A stretch of 12,610 nt of DNA from JAWXBM01 sp037968555 (GTDB lineage Bacteria > Pseudomonadota > Gammaproteobacteria > Xanthomonadales > SZUA-36), in NCBI GenBank assembly GCA_037968555.1, contig JBBKVS010000174.1:1-12610 (forward strand), in the 5' to 3' direction. The position numbers were made by a program, and so were the translations under genes. Below, one piece after another: positions 5,119 through 12,283 of this stretch (the stretch's first letter is position 1; each line of letters starts with the position of its first letter). The notes below the pieces were generated by a model. It made no database searches. It was given only the letters and a program-made list of their open reading frames with translations, and was not told the DNA's origin.

Positions 5119-7629
5119 CTAGAAACGATAAATGGCTTTCAGGTACCAATAGCCCCCATTAAAGCCAAAGGGTGCGGCCCGGCGTGAGTAGGTGAATACG
5201 CCCGGAGAATCGACAATACCCGGGATGCTTCCGCCACGGGATTGGCCAATCAGATTCCTGTCGGGCGTGGTGTCGGTGAAATTGTTGGCACCAGCCTGAA
5301 TCGAGAATCCGGAATCACCAAAGCCATATTCAACCATCAGGTCCGGGAACCATTCGGAGCCAAACGTCTGGCGGGAATTGCTGCCCTCTTCAATAGTGTA
5401 TTCGCCGTAATAGTTGATCCTGCCGACGAAATTCCAGTTGCCGATGGCGTAAGAACCGGTTACAGAAGCACGATTTTCCGGCTGCCATTCTTCAATGATG
5501 GATCTATCCTGAGAAGTGAAGATCACATTTTCCAGGCCTGCCAGCAAACCATCGGTATTCACATCACCCGAAACATCGGTGGATATAAACGCCGCTGAAG
5601 CATCCAGCCGGAACATGCCACCATTGTTGGTAGGCATCGACCAGTTCATCACGGCCTCGAAACCACTGGTCTCCGTTTGTCCCGCATTGGTAAAGAACTG
5701 CGCTGCGCCAATGTTATTGGCCAGCAGCACATTCCTGACTGCCACAGGTATGGCTGAGTTGGTGGAAGAGATCGCGCCCGAGATCACAACACGATCTTCA
5801 ATTTGCACGTTGAAATAATCCAGCGTGAACGAGAGATTATCCAAAGGATCCCAGATAAAGCCCAATGAGTAGTTATCCGATTGCTCTTCTTTCAATTGGG
5901 GAATACCCAGTGCCTTCGCTACCGCGCTGTCGTTACGGAAGGTGCCACGCTCTTCCGGAAACAGGCCTTCGCTACCCGGTCGTGAAACAAACTGGGTGCT
6001 GATGCTGTTAAAGAATTGCTGCTGCATGCTGGGTGCGCGGAAACCCGTATTGGCCGCTGCACGGATGGCAAAACTATCCGTCGCATCAAAACGCCCGCTC
6101 ACTTTCCAGTTGGTGGTGTCGCCAAAATCACTGAAATCCTCGTAGCGCAATGCGCCCGTCAACAACAGACGATCCGTTACCTGGGATTCGACATCCAGGT
6201 ACAAAGCCCAGCTATCACGGCTTCTGTTCACCGCCTCAGCTGGTGAGAAACCGCGGAAAACCTGGAATCCGGGAGCGTAATTCTGGCCGGTGAATGGATT
6301 CTTTTGACCGCCATCCTCATAGGAAACTGGCTCACCCGGGCTGATCTGATAACCCTCATCCCGGTACTCAGCACCCCAGGCGACGTTAAATGGAACACTT
6401 CCACCGTCGTACAGTTTGCTGGCGTCAAAATTGAACGTGGTCTGATCCAGCGCCAGCGTACCGGCATCAGCAGAAGTCGGGCTGTTTGCTCCGAAAGAAG
6501 CATTCAGGGAATTGCTGATCAGGAAAGCAAACTCGTTATCGCCATAACCACCACTGAGGTCATAACCCCAACCGGATGCGGTGTCCCAACGATAGCCAGC
6601 GAAAATGCTGAAATCATCGATGTCGGAATTGATCAATGGCAGGAAGCCATCCGGATAAATGGACAATACATTGCCAGTGGGGTTACTGGCAGTACGGGTA
6701 AAGCCACCGGATTGGTTTTCACTGGCTGAATAGGTCAGGAAACTGTAAAACTCTCCGGGACCCGCCGTGACCCCCAAATTGGCGGTGAAGGCATGTTGCT
6801 CGTTATCGGCATCACCAATTCTGAAGCTATTCCGATTAAAGGTTGCCTCACGCGGATCCAGCGTCTTGATAGTGCTGCAGTTGAAATCGATATTGGTGCC
6901 ATCGGTACAGGGGTATTGCCGCGAACCATCCAGCCCGGCTCGATTGGTCGCGCCACGATCACGGTATTGATAAGTCAGGTTAAGGAAACCATCCGGGCCA
7001 ATGGCGAAGCCGGAATTGACATTGGCAACCCAGGTCTCCCCGTCGCCTTCAAAAGTCTCGCCGTATTCCAGGCTGCTGATTCCATCGGTAGCAGAATCTT
7101 TCAGGATGATATTGATCACACCGGCAATGGCATCAGAACCATATTGTGCGGCGGCACCATCACGCAACACTTCTACCCGTTTTACGGCCGAGATGGGAAT
7201 GGCATTCATATCGGTACCTGCCGTACCACGCCCTACCGAAGTATTCACATGGATCAAGGCGCTGGTGTGCCGGCGTTTGCCGTTGATCAGCACGAGCGTT
7301 TGGTCAGGTCCCAGTCCACGCAGCGTGGCGGGGCGCAGAGCGTCGGTGCCATCGGAAATTGATGAACTGGAAAAATTGAATGAGGGTGCTGCGGCCTGGA
7401 TGGCCCGACCCAATTCGGTAGCACCGGTGTTGGTCAGCATTTCATTGGTCAATACGGATACCGGTACTGGCGCATCATCTGCTGTCGAGAAGTTGGCACG
7501 GCTACCCGTAACCATCACTTCTTCCAATACACTGTCTTCTTCTTGCGCCAAAGCGCTGATGGGCCAAGTGGTGGCCAAAATTACGGATAAAAAGGTGCCT
7601 TGCAAAACAGATATATGCCGTTTGCGCAT
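5119..7629 (-). CDS. TonB-dependent outer-membrane receptor
   Basis: An 836-residue outer-membrane transporter energised by TonB-ExbB-ExbD; the ligand cannot be read from sequence. Residues 1-29 form a signal peptide (MRKRHISVLQ start, hydrophobic FLSVILATTW, cleavage after ALAQ). A TonB-box-like segment VLEEVMVTGSR follows at about 34-44, then the plug domain (about 50-170) with LRGLGPDQTLVLINGKRRH and RVEVLRDGAAAQYGSDAIAG. The rest is the 22-strand beta barrel, which ends in YWYLKAIYRF with the terminal Phe needed for barrel assembly. A Cys pair near residue 240 (YPCTDG ... FNCSTI) may form a loop disulfide. I chose ATG 7627-7629 because GGGAG lies about 7 nt upstream and the signal peptide then begins normally; the frame extends 22 codons further up without support. 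Divergent from the cobalamin adenosyltransferase, but no cobalamin riboswitch is visible, so B12 as ligand is only a guess. Confidence 0.92.
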   Translation of the reverse strand: MRKRHISVLQGTFLSVILATTWPISALAQEEDSVLEEVMVTGSRANFSTADDAPVPVSVLTNEMLTNTGATELGRAIQAAAPSFNFSSSSISDGTDALRPATLRGLGPDQTLVLINGKRRHTSALIHVNTSVGRGTAGTDMNAIPISAVKRVEVLRDGAAAQYGSDAIAGVINIILKDSATDGISSLEYGETFEGDGETWVANVNSGFAIGPDGFLNLTYQYRDRGATNRAGLDGSRQYPCTDGTNIDFNCSTIKTLDPREATFNRNSFRIGDADNEQHAFTANLGVTAGPGEFYSFLTYSASENQSGGFTRTASNPTGNVLSIYPDGFLPLINSDIDDFSIFAGYRWDTASGWGYDLSGGYGDNEFAFLISNSLNASFGANSPTSADAGTLALDQTTFNFDASKLYDGGSVPFNVAWGAEYRDEGYQISPGEPVSYEDGGQKNPFTGQNYAPGFQVFRGFSPAEAVNRSRDSWALYLDVESQVTDRLLLTGALRYEDFSDFGDTTNWKVSGRFDATDSFAIRAAANTGFRAPSMQQQFFNSISTQFVSRPGSEGLFPEERGTFRNDSAVAKALGIPQLKEEQSDNYSLGFIWDPLDNLSFTLDYFNVQIEDRVVISGAISSTNSAIPVAVRNVLLANNIGAAQFFTNAGQTETSGFEAVMNWSMPTNNGGMFRLDASAAFISTDVSGDVNTDGLLAGLENVIFTSQDRSIIEEWQPENRASVTGSYAIGNWNFVGRINYYGEYTIEEGSNSRQTFGSEWFPDLMVEYGFGDSGFSIQAGANNFTDTTPDRNLIGQSRGGSIPGIVDSPGVFTYSRRAAPFGFNGGYWYLKAIYRF

Positions 7630-7729
7630 ATAATTTTCTCCCTGGTAGTGCGTGCGTGGATTGCGGAATGATCCGCCATCTGAATGCGAGGCCATGTCCC
7701 ATATAGCTCGCCTGCACGTCGTTTATTGC

Positions 7730-7761
7730 TTAATACCAACATTTTGTTAAATATTGGTTAA
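7730..7761. promoter_or_regulatory. AT-rich dyad between the divergent receptor and adenosyltransferase genes
   Basis: CCAACATTT (7736-7744) and AAATATTGG (7749-7757) form an inverted repeat with one mismatch around TGTT. TTAA on each outer side (7730-7733 and 7758-7761) extends the symmetry, with two extra bases on the left. The site is 64-95 nt from the adenosyltransferase start and about 100-130 nt from the receptor start, a reasonable place for an operator controlling one or both genes. The regulator is not in the window. Confidence 0.4.
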
Positions 7762-7824
7762 CGCTACTCTACTCCTTCAACACGGTTGGCGGCAAACCAG
7801 GAGACAAACCTTTAGAATGCCTTG

Positions 7825-8400
7825 ATGGGAAATCGCTTATCAAAAATCTACACCCGCACGGGTGACAAGGGCACCACCGGACTGGGTGACGGTGCACGCG
7901 TGGACAAGGACAGCCTGCGGGTGGAAGCCTACGGTACGGTCGATGAACTCAACAGCTATATCGGACTGGTGTTGGCGTCCGGGTTACCGGTTGACGTTCG
8001 CGCCTGCCTGACGCGCATCCAGCATGAGCTGTTCGATCTGGGGGGCGAATTGTGCATGCCAGGAACGATTCTGATACCGGACAGTTATGTGACCGACCTG
8101 GAAAAAGACCTGGATGCCAGTAATGCCAACCTGCCGCCCCTGAAAGACTTCATCCTGCCGGGTGGCACAGAATCAGCATCACGTTGTCACCTGGCGCGAA
8201 CTGTTGCCCGCCGGGCTGAACGACGGCTGGTCAGCCTGGCCCATGAGGAGAAGATCAATGACGTGTCGATCCGCTATCTGAATCGACTGTCCGACCTGTT
8301 GTTTGTGATTGCCCGGGTCCTGGCGCGGGCAGAAGGTGGCAGCGAGATTCTTTGGTTGCACGGGGACAAACGGCTGCCACCAGCCAAGCCGATGAAATAG
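7825..8400 (+). CDS. pduO: PduO-type ATP:cob(I)alamin adenosyltransferase
   Basis: A 191-residue cytoplasmic enzyme that transfers the 5'-deoxyadenosyl group of ATP to cob(I)alamin, giving adenosylcobalamin for B12-dependent enzymes or for cobamide salvage. The PduO/MMAB signature segments are all present: the ATP-binding N-terminus TRTGDKGTTGLGDG (residues 10-23), VEAYGTVDELNSYIG, IQHELFDLGGEL, ILPGGTESASRCHLAR, the Arg/Glu helix ARTVARRAERR, and YLNRLSDLLFVIAR with the conserved Asn. Length is normal for the family. ATG 7825 gives the common start MGNRLSKIYTRTG. An in-frame TTG lies directly before it and is less likely. The nearest SD-like sequence (AGGAGA, around 7798-7803) is over 20 nt away. 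A two-codon frame, ATG-CCT-TGA, at 7817-7825 overlaps the start as TGATG. The gene converges on the acyltransferase with only 19 nt between the stop codons. Confidence 0.93.
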   Translation: MGNRLSKIYTRTGDKGTTGLGDGARVDKDSLRVEAYGTVDELNSYIGLVLASGLPVDVRACLTRIQHELFDLGGELCMPGTILIPDSYVTDLEKDLDASNANLPPLKDFILPGGTESASRCHLARTVARRAERRLVSLAHEEKINDVSIRYLNRLSDLLFVIARVLARAEGGSEILWLHGDKRLPPAKPMK

Positions 8401-8419
8401 GCACAAAGTTTTTGACAGT

Positions 8420-9328
8420 CTAGCCAGACCTCTCAATAGCCAGAATGGCGGCATCTTTTTCCTGCCACTGCTGATCCATCCAGGCCTGCAGATCTGCCCG
8501 AAAGGTCCGATCACGACGGAATTCACGTCCCAGCAATTCGGCGGGTACCTCCCGCTGCTGTGCCCGCACCACGATTTTGGGAATCTGCCCTGAGACCAAC
8601 TGCCAGAAGGTGGGCGGAGGCGCATCAACCTCAGCCCCTGGATAGGCTATGGTCACATCCACCAGGCCATCCAACTGATCGCCCAGCGCGTAGAGCACCT
8701 GGCCTATGCCGCCGATGCGGGGCTTGAGCAGGTGTTGATAGGGGCTGTTGGATTGTTCACGCTTTTCCTTTGAAAAACGCGTACCTTCCGGGAAACTCAT
8801 CATGGCCACGGGGATTTCGCGGAATTTTTCACAGGCCTTGCGGGCGTTTTCCAGGTCTTTACCTTTCAGTCCGGGATTTTTCGCCACCTGCGCCCGGCTG
8901 TAGCGCTGCATAAATGGAAAATCCAGCGACCACCAGGCCAGACCCATGAAGGGCACCCAGAACAGCTCTTTTTTCAGGAAGAATCGAAGCAAAGGCAAGC
9001 GGCGATTGAAGCAACGCTGCAACACCAGGATATCCACCCAGGACTGGTGGTTGCTGCTGACCACATAACAGCCCTTGTAATCCAGGCCGGACGGAAGCTC
9101 AATATCCCACTGCATCTTGCGGTACAGCGATAACACGCGGTTGTTGATTCCTGTCCACAGCTCCACCAGGCCGGCCACCCAGTGTCTTACCTTGGCGCGT
9201 GATCGGGCAGTAGGTGCAATAAAGCGGAACAACCCGCCTATGCACACCAGTGTGGAAAACACGATGGTATTCAGCCCTATGATCAACAGGGCTGTAGCGC
9301 CTTTCAGCGCTGTGGAGATTTTCGCCAA
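8420..9328 (-). CDS. PlsC/YihG-like membrane 1-acylglycerol-3-phosphate-type acyltransferase
   Basis: An inner-membrane acyltransferase of the LPLAT superfamily, expected to acylate a lysophospholipid or a similar glycerol-phosphate acceptor from acyl-ACP or acyl-CoA. Block I is SSNHQSWVD (His 94 and Asp 99 of the short form, the NHx4D catalytic pair). Block III is MSFPEGTRFS with FPEGTR at 179-184, the phosphate-binding element. KKELFWVPFMGLAWW lies between them. An N-terminal hydrophobic segment (ALLIIGLNTIVFSTLVCIGGLF) anchors the protein. The layout and length (302-318 residues) resemble E. coli YihG more than PlsC. Start is uncertain: TTG 9328 begins one base after the dehydrogenase stop and puts the membrane segment near the N-terminus, whereas GTG 9376 would overlap that gene by 47 nt and add 16 unconserved-looking residues. 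Neither has a clear RBS. It is third in the beta-alanine operon, probably translationally coupled. Confidence 0.87.
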   Translation of the reverse strand: MAKISTALKGATALLIIGLNTIVFSTLVCIGGLFRFIAPTARSRAKVRHWVAGLVELWTGINNRVLSLYRKMQWDIELPSGLDYKGCYVVSSNHQSWVDILVLQRCFNRRLPLLRFFLKKELFWVPFMGLAWWSLDFPFMQRYSRAQVAKNPGLKGKDLENARKACEKFREIPVAMMSFPEGTRFSKEKREQSNSPYQHLLKPRIGGIGQVLYALGDQLDGLVDVTIAYPGAEVDAPPPTFWQLVSGQIPKIVVRAQQREVPAELLGREFRRDRTFRADLQAWMDQQWQEKDAAILAIERSG

Positions 9329-9329
9329 A

Positions 9330-10859
9330 TCAGCTGCCGCTGGGGAAGGTGTATTTGGCCTTCTCCCGCACGCCACCGGCAGGCCAGCGTTGGGTGATGG
9401 TTTTACGCCGGGTGTAGAAAGTCACCGAATCCGGGCCGTAGGCATACAGGTCACCAAACAGCGAACGCTTCCAGCCACCAAAGCTGTGATAGGCCACCGG
9501 TACCGGAAGAGGTACATTGACGCCCACCATGCCGACCTTGATGTTGTCACTGAAATAACGCGCAGCCTCGCCATCGCGGGTAAAAATGCAGGTGCCATTG
9601 CCATACTCATGGGCATCGATCAGGTCCATGGCCTGTTGCATGTCCTCAGCCCGAACCACGCATAAAACCGGGCCGAAAATTTCGTCCTGGTAAATTTTCA
9701 TGTCCGCAGTTACGCGATCAAACAAGGTACCGCCGAGGAAGAAGCCGTCTTCATGACCGGCCACTTTCAGGCCACGACCATCAACCACCAGGTCCGCACC
9801 TTCTTTCACACCCTGGTCCACATAGCCGCGCACGCGATCACGCGCTTCCGCAGTCACCAGCGGGCCCATGTCGTTGTTGTTATCGCAACCAGCACCGACT
9901 TTCAGTCCGGCCAATTGTTCTTTCAATTTGCCTACCAATTCATCAGCAGTTTCATCGCCTACCGCCACGGCCACTGAAATGGCCATGCAGCGTTCGCCAC
10001 ATGAACCATAAGCGGCACCCATCAGCGCAGACACCGCGTTATCGATATCGGCATCCGGCATGACAATGGCGTGGTTTTTAGCCCCGCCGAGGGCCTGTAT
10101 GCGTTTGCCGTGCGCGGTGCCGGTGCGGTAAATGTACTCAGCGATGGCGGTTGAGCCAACAAAAGACACGGCCTGAACACGCTTGTCCATCAGCAAGGTA
10201 TCGACCGCTTCCTTATCACCATTGACCACATTGAATACGCCGTCTGGCAAACCTGCTTCCTTCAGCAGTTTGCCGATGAACATGGGTGCTGAGGGGTCGC
10301 GCTCGGAGGGCTTGAGCACAAAGCAGTTACCGCAGACCAGCGCCATGGGATACATCCACATGGGCACCATGGCCGGGAAATTGAACGGGGTGATGCCGGC
10401 TACTACGCCCAGTGGCTGAAACTCGCTCCAGCAATCGATTGCAGGGCCGGCGTTTTTGCTGTGTTCGCCCTTGAGTAATTCCGGTGCACCACAGGCGTAT
10501 TCCACCACTTCAATACCGCGCTGCAATTCGCCCAGGGCATCATGCAATACCTTGCCGTGCTCCTCGGTGATCAGCGCAGCAATTTCATCGGCGTGTTGCT
10601 CCAGCAATTCCTTGAAGCGGAACATGACGCGCGCACGTTTTTGCGGCGGTGTATCACGCCAATGCGGGAAAGCCTGCTCGGCTGCAGCAATAGCCTGTTC
10701 AACGGTGGTCTTGCTGGCCAAAGCGACTTCACGTACCACCTCACCAGTGGCCGGGTTATAAACCGCCTGGCTGCGACCAGTGCTGTCCACCATTTCACCA
10801 TTGATAAAATGCCCAAGGCATTCTACGTTTTGCATTGCATGTGCTGCTTTTGTGTTCAT
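9330..10859 (-). CDS. mmsA: CoA-acylating methylmalonate/malonate-semialdehyde dehydrogenase
   Basis: A 509-residue cytoplasmic aldehyde dehydrogenase of the MmsA family. It oxidises malonate semialdehyde (or methylmalonate semialdehyde) with NAD+ and CoA and decarboxylates it, giving acetyl-CoA (or propionyl-CoA) and CO2. Landmarks: TPFNFPAMVPMWMYPMAL with the oxyanion Asn region, the cofactor segment LKPSERDPSAP, VSFVGSTAIAEYIY, GAKNHAIVMPDADID, and catalytic C291 in GSCGERCMAIS, which matches the family's position near 290. EIFGPVL and NGTCIFTRDG follow. The classical ALDH general-base Glu region is replaced by GGAKNH, as usual in CoA-acylating members. ATG 10859 follows GAGGAT with a suitable spacer, 10 nt after the aminotransferase stop; an in-frame start at 10907 would overlap that gene. 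Placed after a beta-alanine:pyruvate aminotransferase, it most resembles BauC of the Pseudomonas bau pathway, so malonate semialdehyde is the likely main substrate. Confidence 0.93.
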   Translation of the reverse strand: MNTKAAHAMQNVECLGHFINGEMVDSTGRSQAVYNPATGEVVREVALASKTTVEQAIAAAEQAFPHWRDTPPQKRARVMFRFKELLEQHADEIAALITEEHGKVLHDALGELQRGIEVVEYACGAPELLKGEHSKNAGPAIDCWSEFQPLGVVAGITPFNFPAMVPMWMYPMALVCGNCFVLKPSERDPSAPMFIGKLLKEAGLPDGVFNVVNGDKEAVDTLLMDKRVQAVSFVGSTAIAEYIYRTGTAHGKRIQALGGAKNHAIVMPDADIDNAVSALMGAAYGSCGERCMAISVAVAVGDETADELVGKLKEQLAGLKVGAGCDNNNDMGPLVTAEARDRVRGYVDQGVKEGADLVVDGRGLKVAGHEDGFFLGGTLFDRVTADMKIYQDEIFGPVLCVVRAEDMQQAMDLIDAHEYGNGTCIFTRDGEAARYFSDNIKVGMVGVNVPLPVPVAYHSFGGWKRSLFGDLYAYGPDSVTFYTRRKTITQRWPAGGVREKAKYTFPSGS

Positions 10860-10869
10860 TTCACTATCC

Positions 10870-12192
10870 TCATTCCAAACTGTCCATGACTTTGCGGATG
10901 GTTTCAAATGACTGCGTCATTTCATCCGGCTTCGAATTCAGGAACGGTGCAAACTGCAGGGTATCCATGCCATTGCGGATCACCAGATCCTCTTCCCAGA
11001 AGCACTTCTTGTGCATTTCTGTGCCGCGCGCTCCCGGGGCGCCGTCACGGGAGTGCATTTCGATGGCGCCCATCAGGCCGAAATTACGCACATCCTTGAC
11101 CTTGGGATGGTCGGCAAAGGCATGCAGGCATGCTTCGAAATGTGGCTCCAATGCGCGCGCCTGTTCAAAGGTACCTTCAATCTCGTAGGTCTCCATGGCG
11201 GCGATGCCGGCAGCGGCAGCCACTGGATGGCCAGAATAAGTATAGCCGTGGAACAGCTCAATGGCTCCTGCAGGTCCCTGCATGAATGCGTCATAAACCT
11301 TATCCTGCACAAACACGCCACCCATGGGGATCACGCCATTGGTCAGGCCTTTGGCGGTGGTGATGATGTCAGGGGTAATACCAAAACGTTGTGCTGCGAA
11401 AGCTGAACCCACACGCCCGAAAGCAGTGATGACTTCATCAAATATCAGCAGTATCCCGTGGCGGTCGCAGGTTTCTCGCAGCTTTTCAAGATAGCCCACT
11501 GGCGGTGGCAGTACGCCGGTAGAGCCGGCAACTGGTTCCACAATCACAGCGGCAATATTGCTGCCATCGTGCAGGCCACAAAGTCGTTCCAGATCATCCG
11601 CCAGGTGCTCGCCCCAGGCTGGCTGGCCACGGCTGAAAGCATTGTGTTCCAGATCCCAGGTATGCCGCATGTGATCAACTGCTGGCAGCAGGTTGGACCC
11701 AAATGCCTTGCGATTGGGTGACATGCCGCCCACTGACATACCGCCAAAATTGACACCGTGATAGCCACGCTCGCGACCGATTAAGCGGGTGCGATGGCCT
11801 TCACCACGGGCACGGTGATAGCCCAGTGCTATTTTCAGAGCGGTATCCACCGACTCGGAACCCGAGTTGGTGAAAAACACCCGATTGATGCTGTCGGGTG
11901 CCATGGCAGTGACTTTTTCAGCCAGCTCGAAAACACGATCACTGCCACCCTGGAAGCCCAGGCAGTAGTCCAACTTCGCTACCTGCTTCTGTACTGCTTC
12001 CACGATGCGAGGGTGACAGTGCCCCAGTCCGCTGGTCCACAGGCCTGAAAAAGCGTCGTAGACTTTACGCCCGTCAGCGGTCAAATAGTAGTGGCCTTCG
12101 GCTCCAACAATGATTCTGGGCTTCTGCTTGAAGTCCCGGTTGGGGGTGAAAGGCATCCAATAGGCATCTACTGCCGCGGCCGAAACACTCAT
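10870..12192 (-). CDS. bauA: Omega-amino acid (beta-alanine):pyruvate aminotransferase
   Basis: A 440-residue PLP-dependent class III aminotransferase. It transfers the amino group of beta-alanine or another omega-amino acid to pyruvate, giving malonate semialdehyde (or the matching aldehyde) and alanine. Landmarks: SGLWTSGLGHCHPRIVEAV near the N-terminus, the phosphate-binding TNSGSESVDTALK (about 109-121), RGYHGVNFGG, VIVEPVAGSTGVLPPP, and FDEVITAFGR with D252 contacting the pyridine nitrogen. The Schiff-base lysine is K281 in TTAKGLTNG, and FHGYTYSGHPVAAAA follows. Length and motif spacing match the beta-alanine:pyruvate branch (BauA/OapT) rather than the GABA or ornithine branches; exact substrate range is inferred. 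ATG 12192 has AGAGG 6 nt upstream. It is the first gene of a minus-strand operon with the semialdehyde dehydrogenase 10 nt downstream. A TATAAT box and a dyad lie about 25-45 nt upstream. Confidence 0.92.
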   Translation of the reverse strand: MSVSAAAVDAYWMPFTPNRDFKQKPRIIVGAEGHYYLTADGRKVYDAFSGLWTSGLGHCHPRIVEAVQKQVAKLDYCLGFQGGSDRVFELAEKVTAMAPDSINRVFFTNSGSESVDTALKIALGYHRARGEGHRTRLIGRERGYHGVNFGGMSVGGMSPNRKAFGSNLLPAVDHMRHTWDLEHNAFSRGQPAWGEHLADDLERLCGLHDGSNIAAVIVEPVAGSTGVLPPPVGYLEKLRETCDRHGILLIFDEVITAFGRVGSAFAAQRFGITPDIITTAKGLTNGVIPMGGVFVQDKVYDAFMQGPAGAIELFHGYTYSGHPVAAAAGIAAMETYEIEGTFEQARALEPHFEACLHAFADHPKVKDVRNFGLMGAIEMHSRDGAPGARGTEMHKKCFWEEDLVIRNGMDTLQFAPFLNSKPDEMTQSFETIRKVMDSLE

Positions 12193-12214
12193 GACTGACC
12201 TCTGTTTTCGCTGC

Positions 12215-12239
12215 TAAATATGATCGTCTATTATATTTA
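12215..12239 (-). promoter_or_regulatory. Promoter -10 box within a 25-bp dyad upstream of the beta-alanine operon
   Basis: On the minus strand a perfect TATAAT occupies 12235-12230, about 37 nt upstream of the aminotransferase start. The plus-strand sequence TAAATATGAT (12215-12224), CGTCT, ATTATATTTA (12230-12239) is an inverted repeat with one mismatch in ten pairs, and its right arm contains the -10 box. This suits a repressor site over the promoter. No good -35 was found 16-18 nt upstream (TGGCCA at 17 nt), which would also fit an activator-dependent promoter. Confidence 0.5.
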
Positions 12240-12283
12240 ACACCCCTATGCGTGGCCAGTAGTTTTTATCTGGCTGATTCAAG

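Noticed and set aside
5119..7695. Longer receptor start at 7695
   Set aside because: The extra 22 residues precede a normal signal peptide that begins at ATG 7629 behind a good GGGAG site, so the extension is most likely untranslated leader.
7630..7821. Cobalamin riboswitch in front of the TonB-dependent receptor
   Set aside because: Neither strand shows the B12-box core (GCCACTG-like), and the leader has few of the expected paired elements. Only a small GCGGA-ATGA-TCCGC hairpin (7663-7676) is seen in the receptor leader.
9117..9665. 182-codon plus-strand frame across the acyltransferase/dehydrogenase junction
   Set aside because: It is antisense to two clearly conserved genes and has no recognisable motif.
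12255..12274. GCCAG-N10-CTGGC hairpin as terminator of the porin gene
   Set aside because: The stem is only 5 bp with a 10-nt loop, and no U-tract follows on the minus strand.
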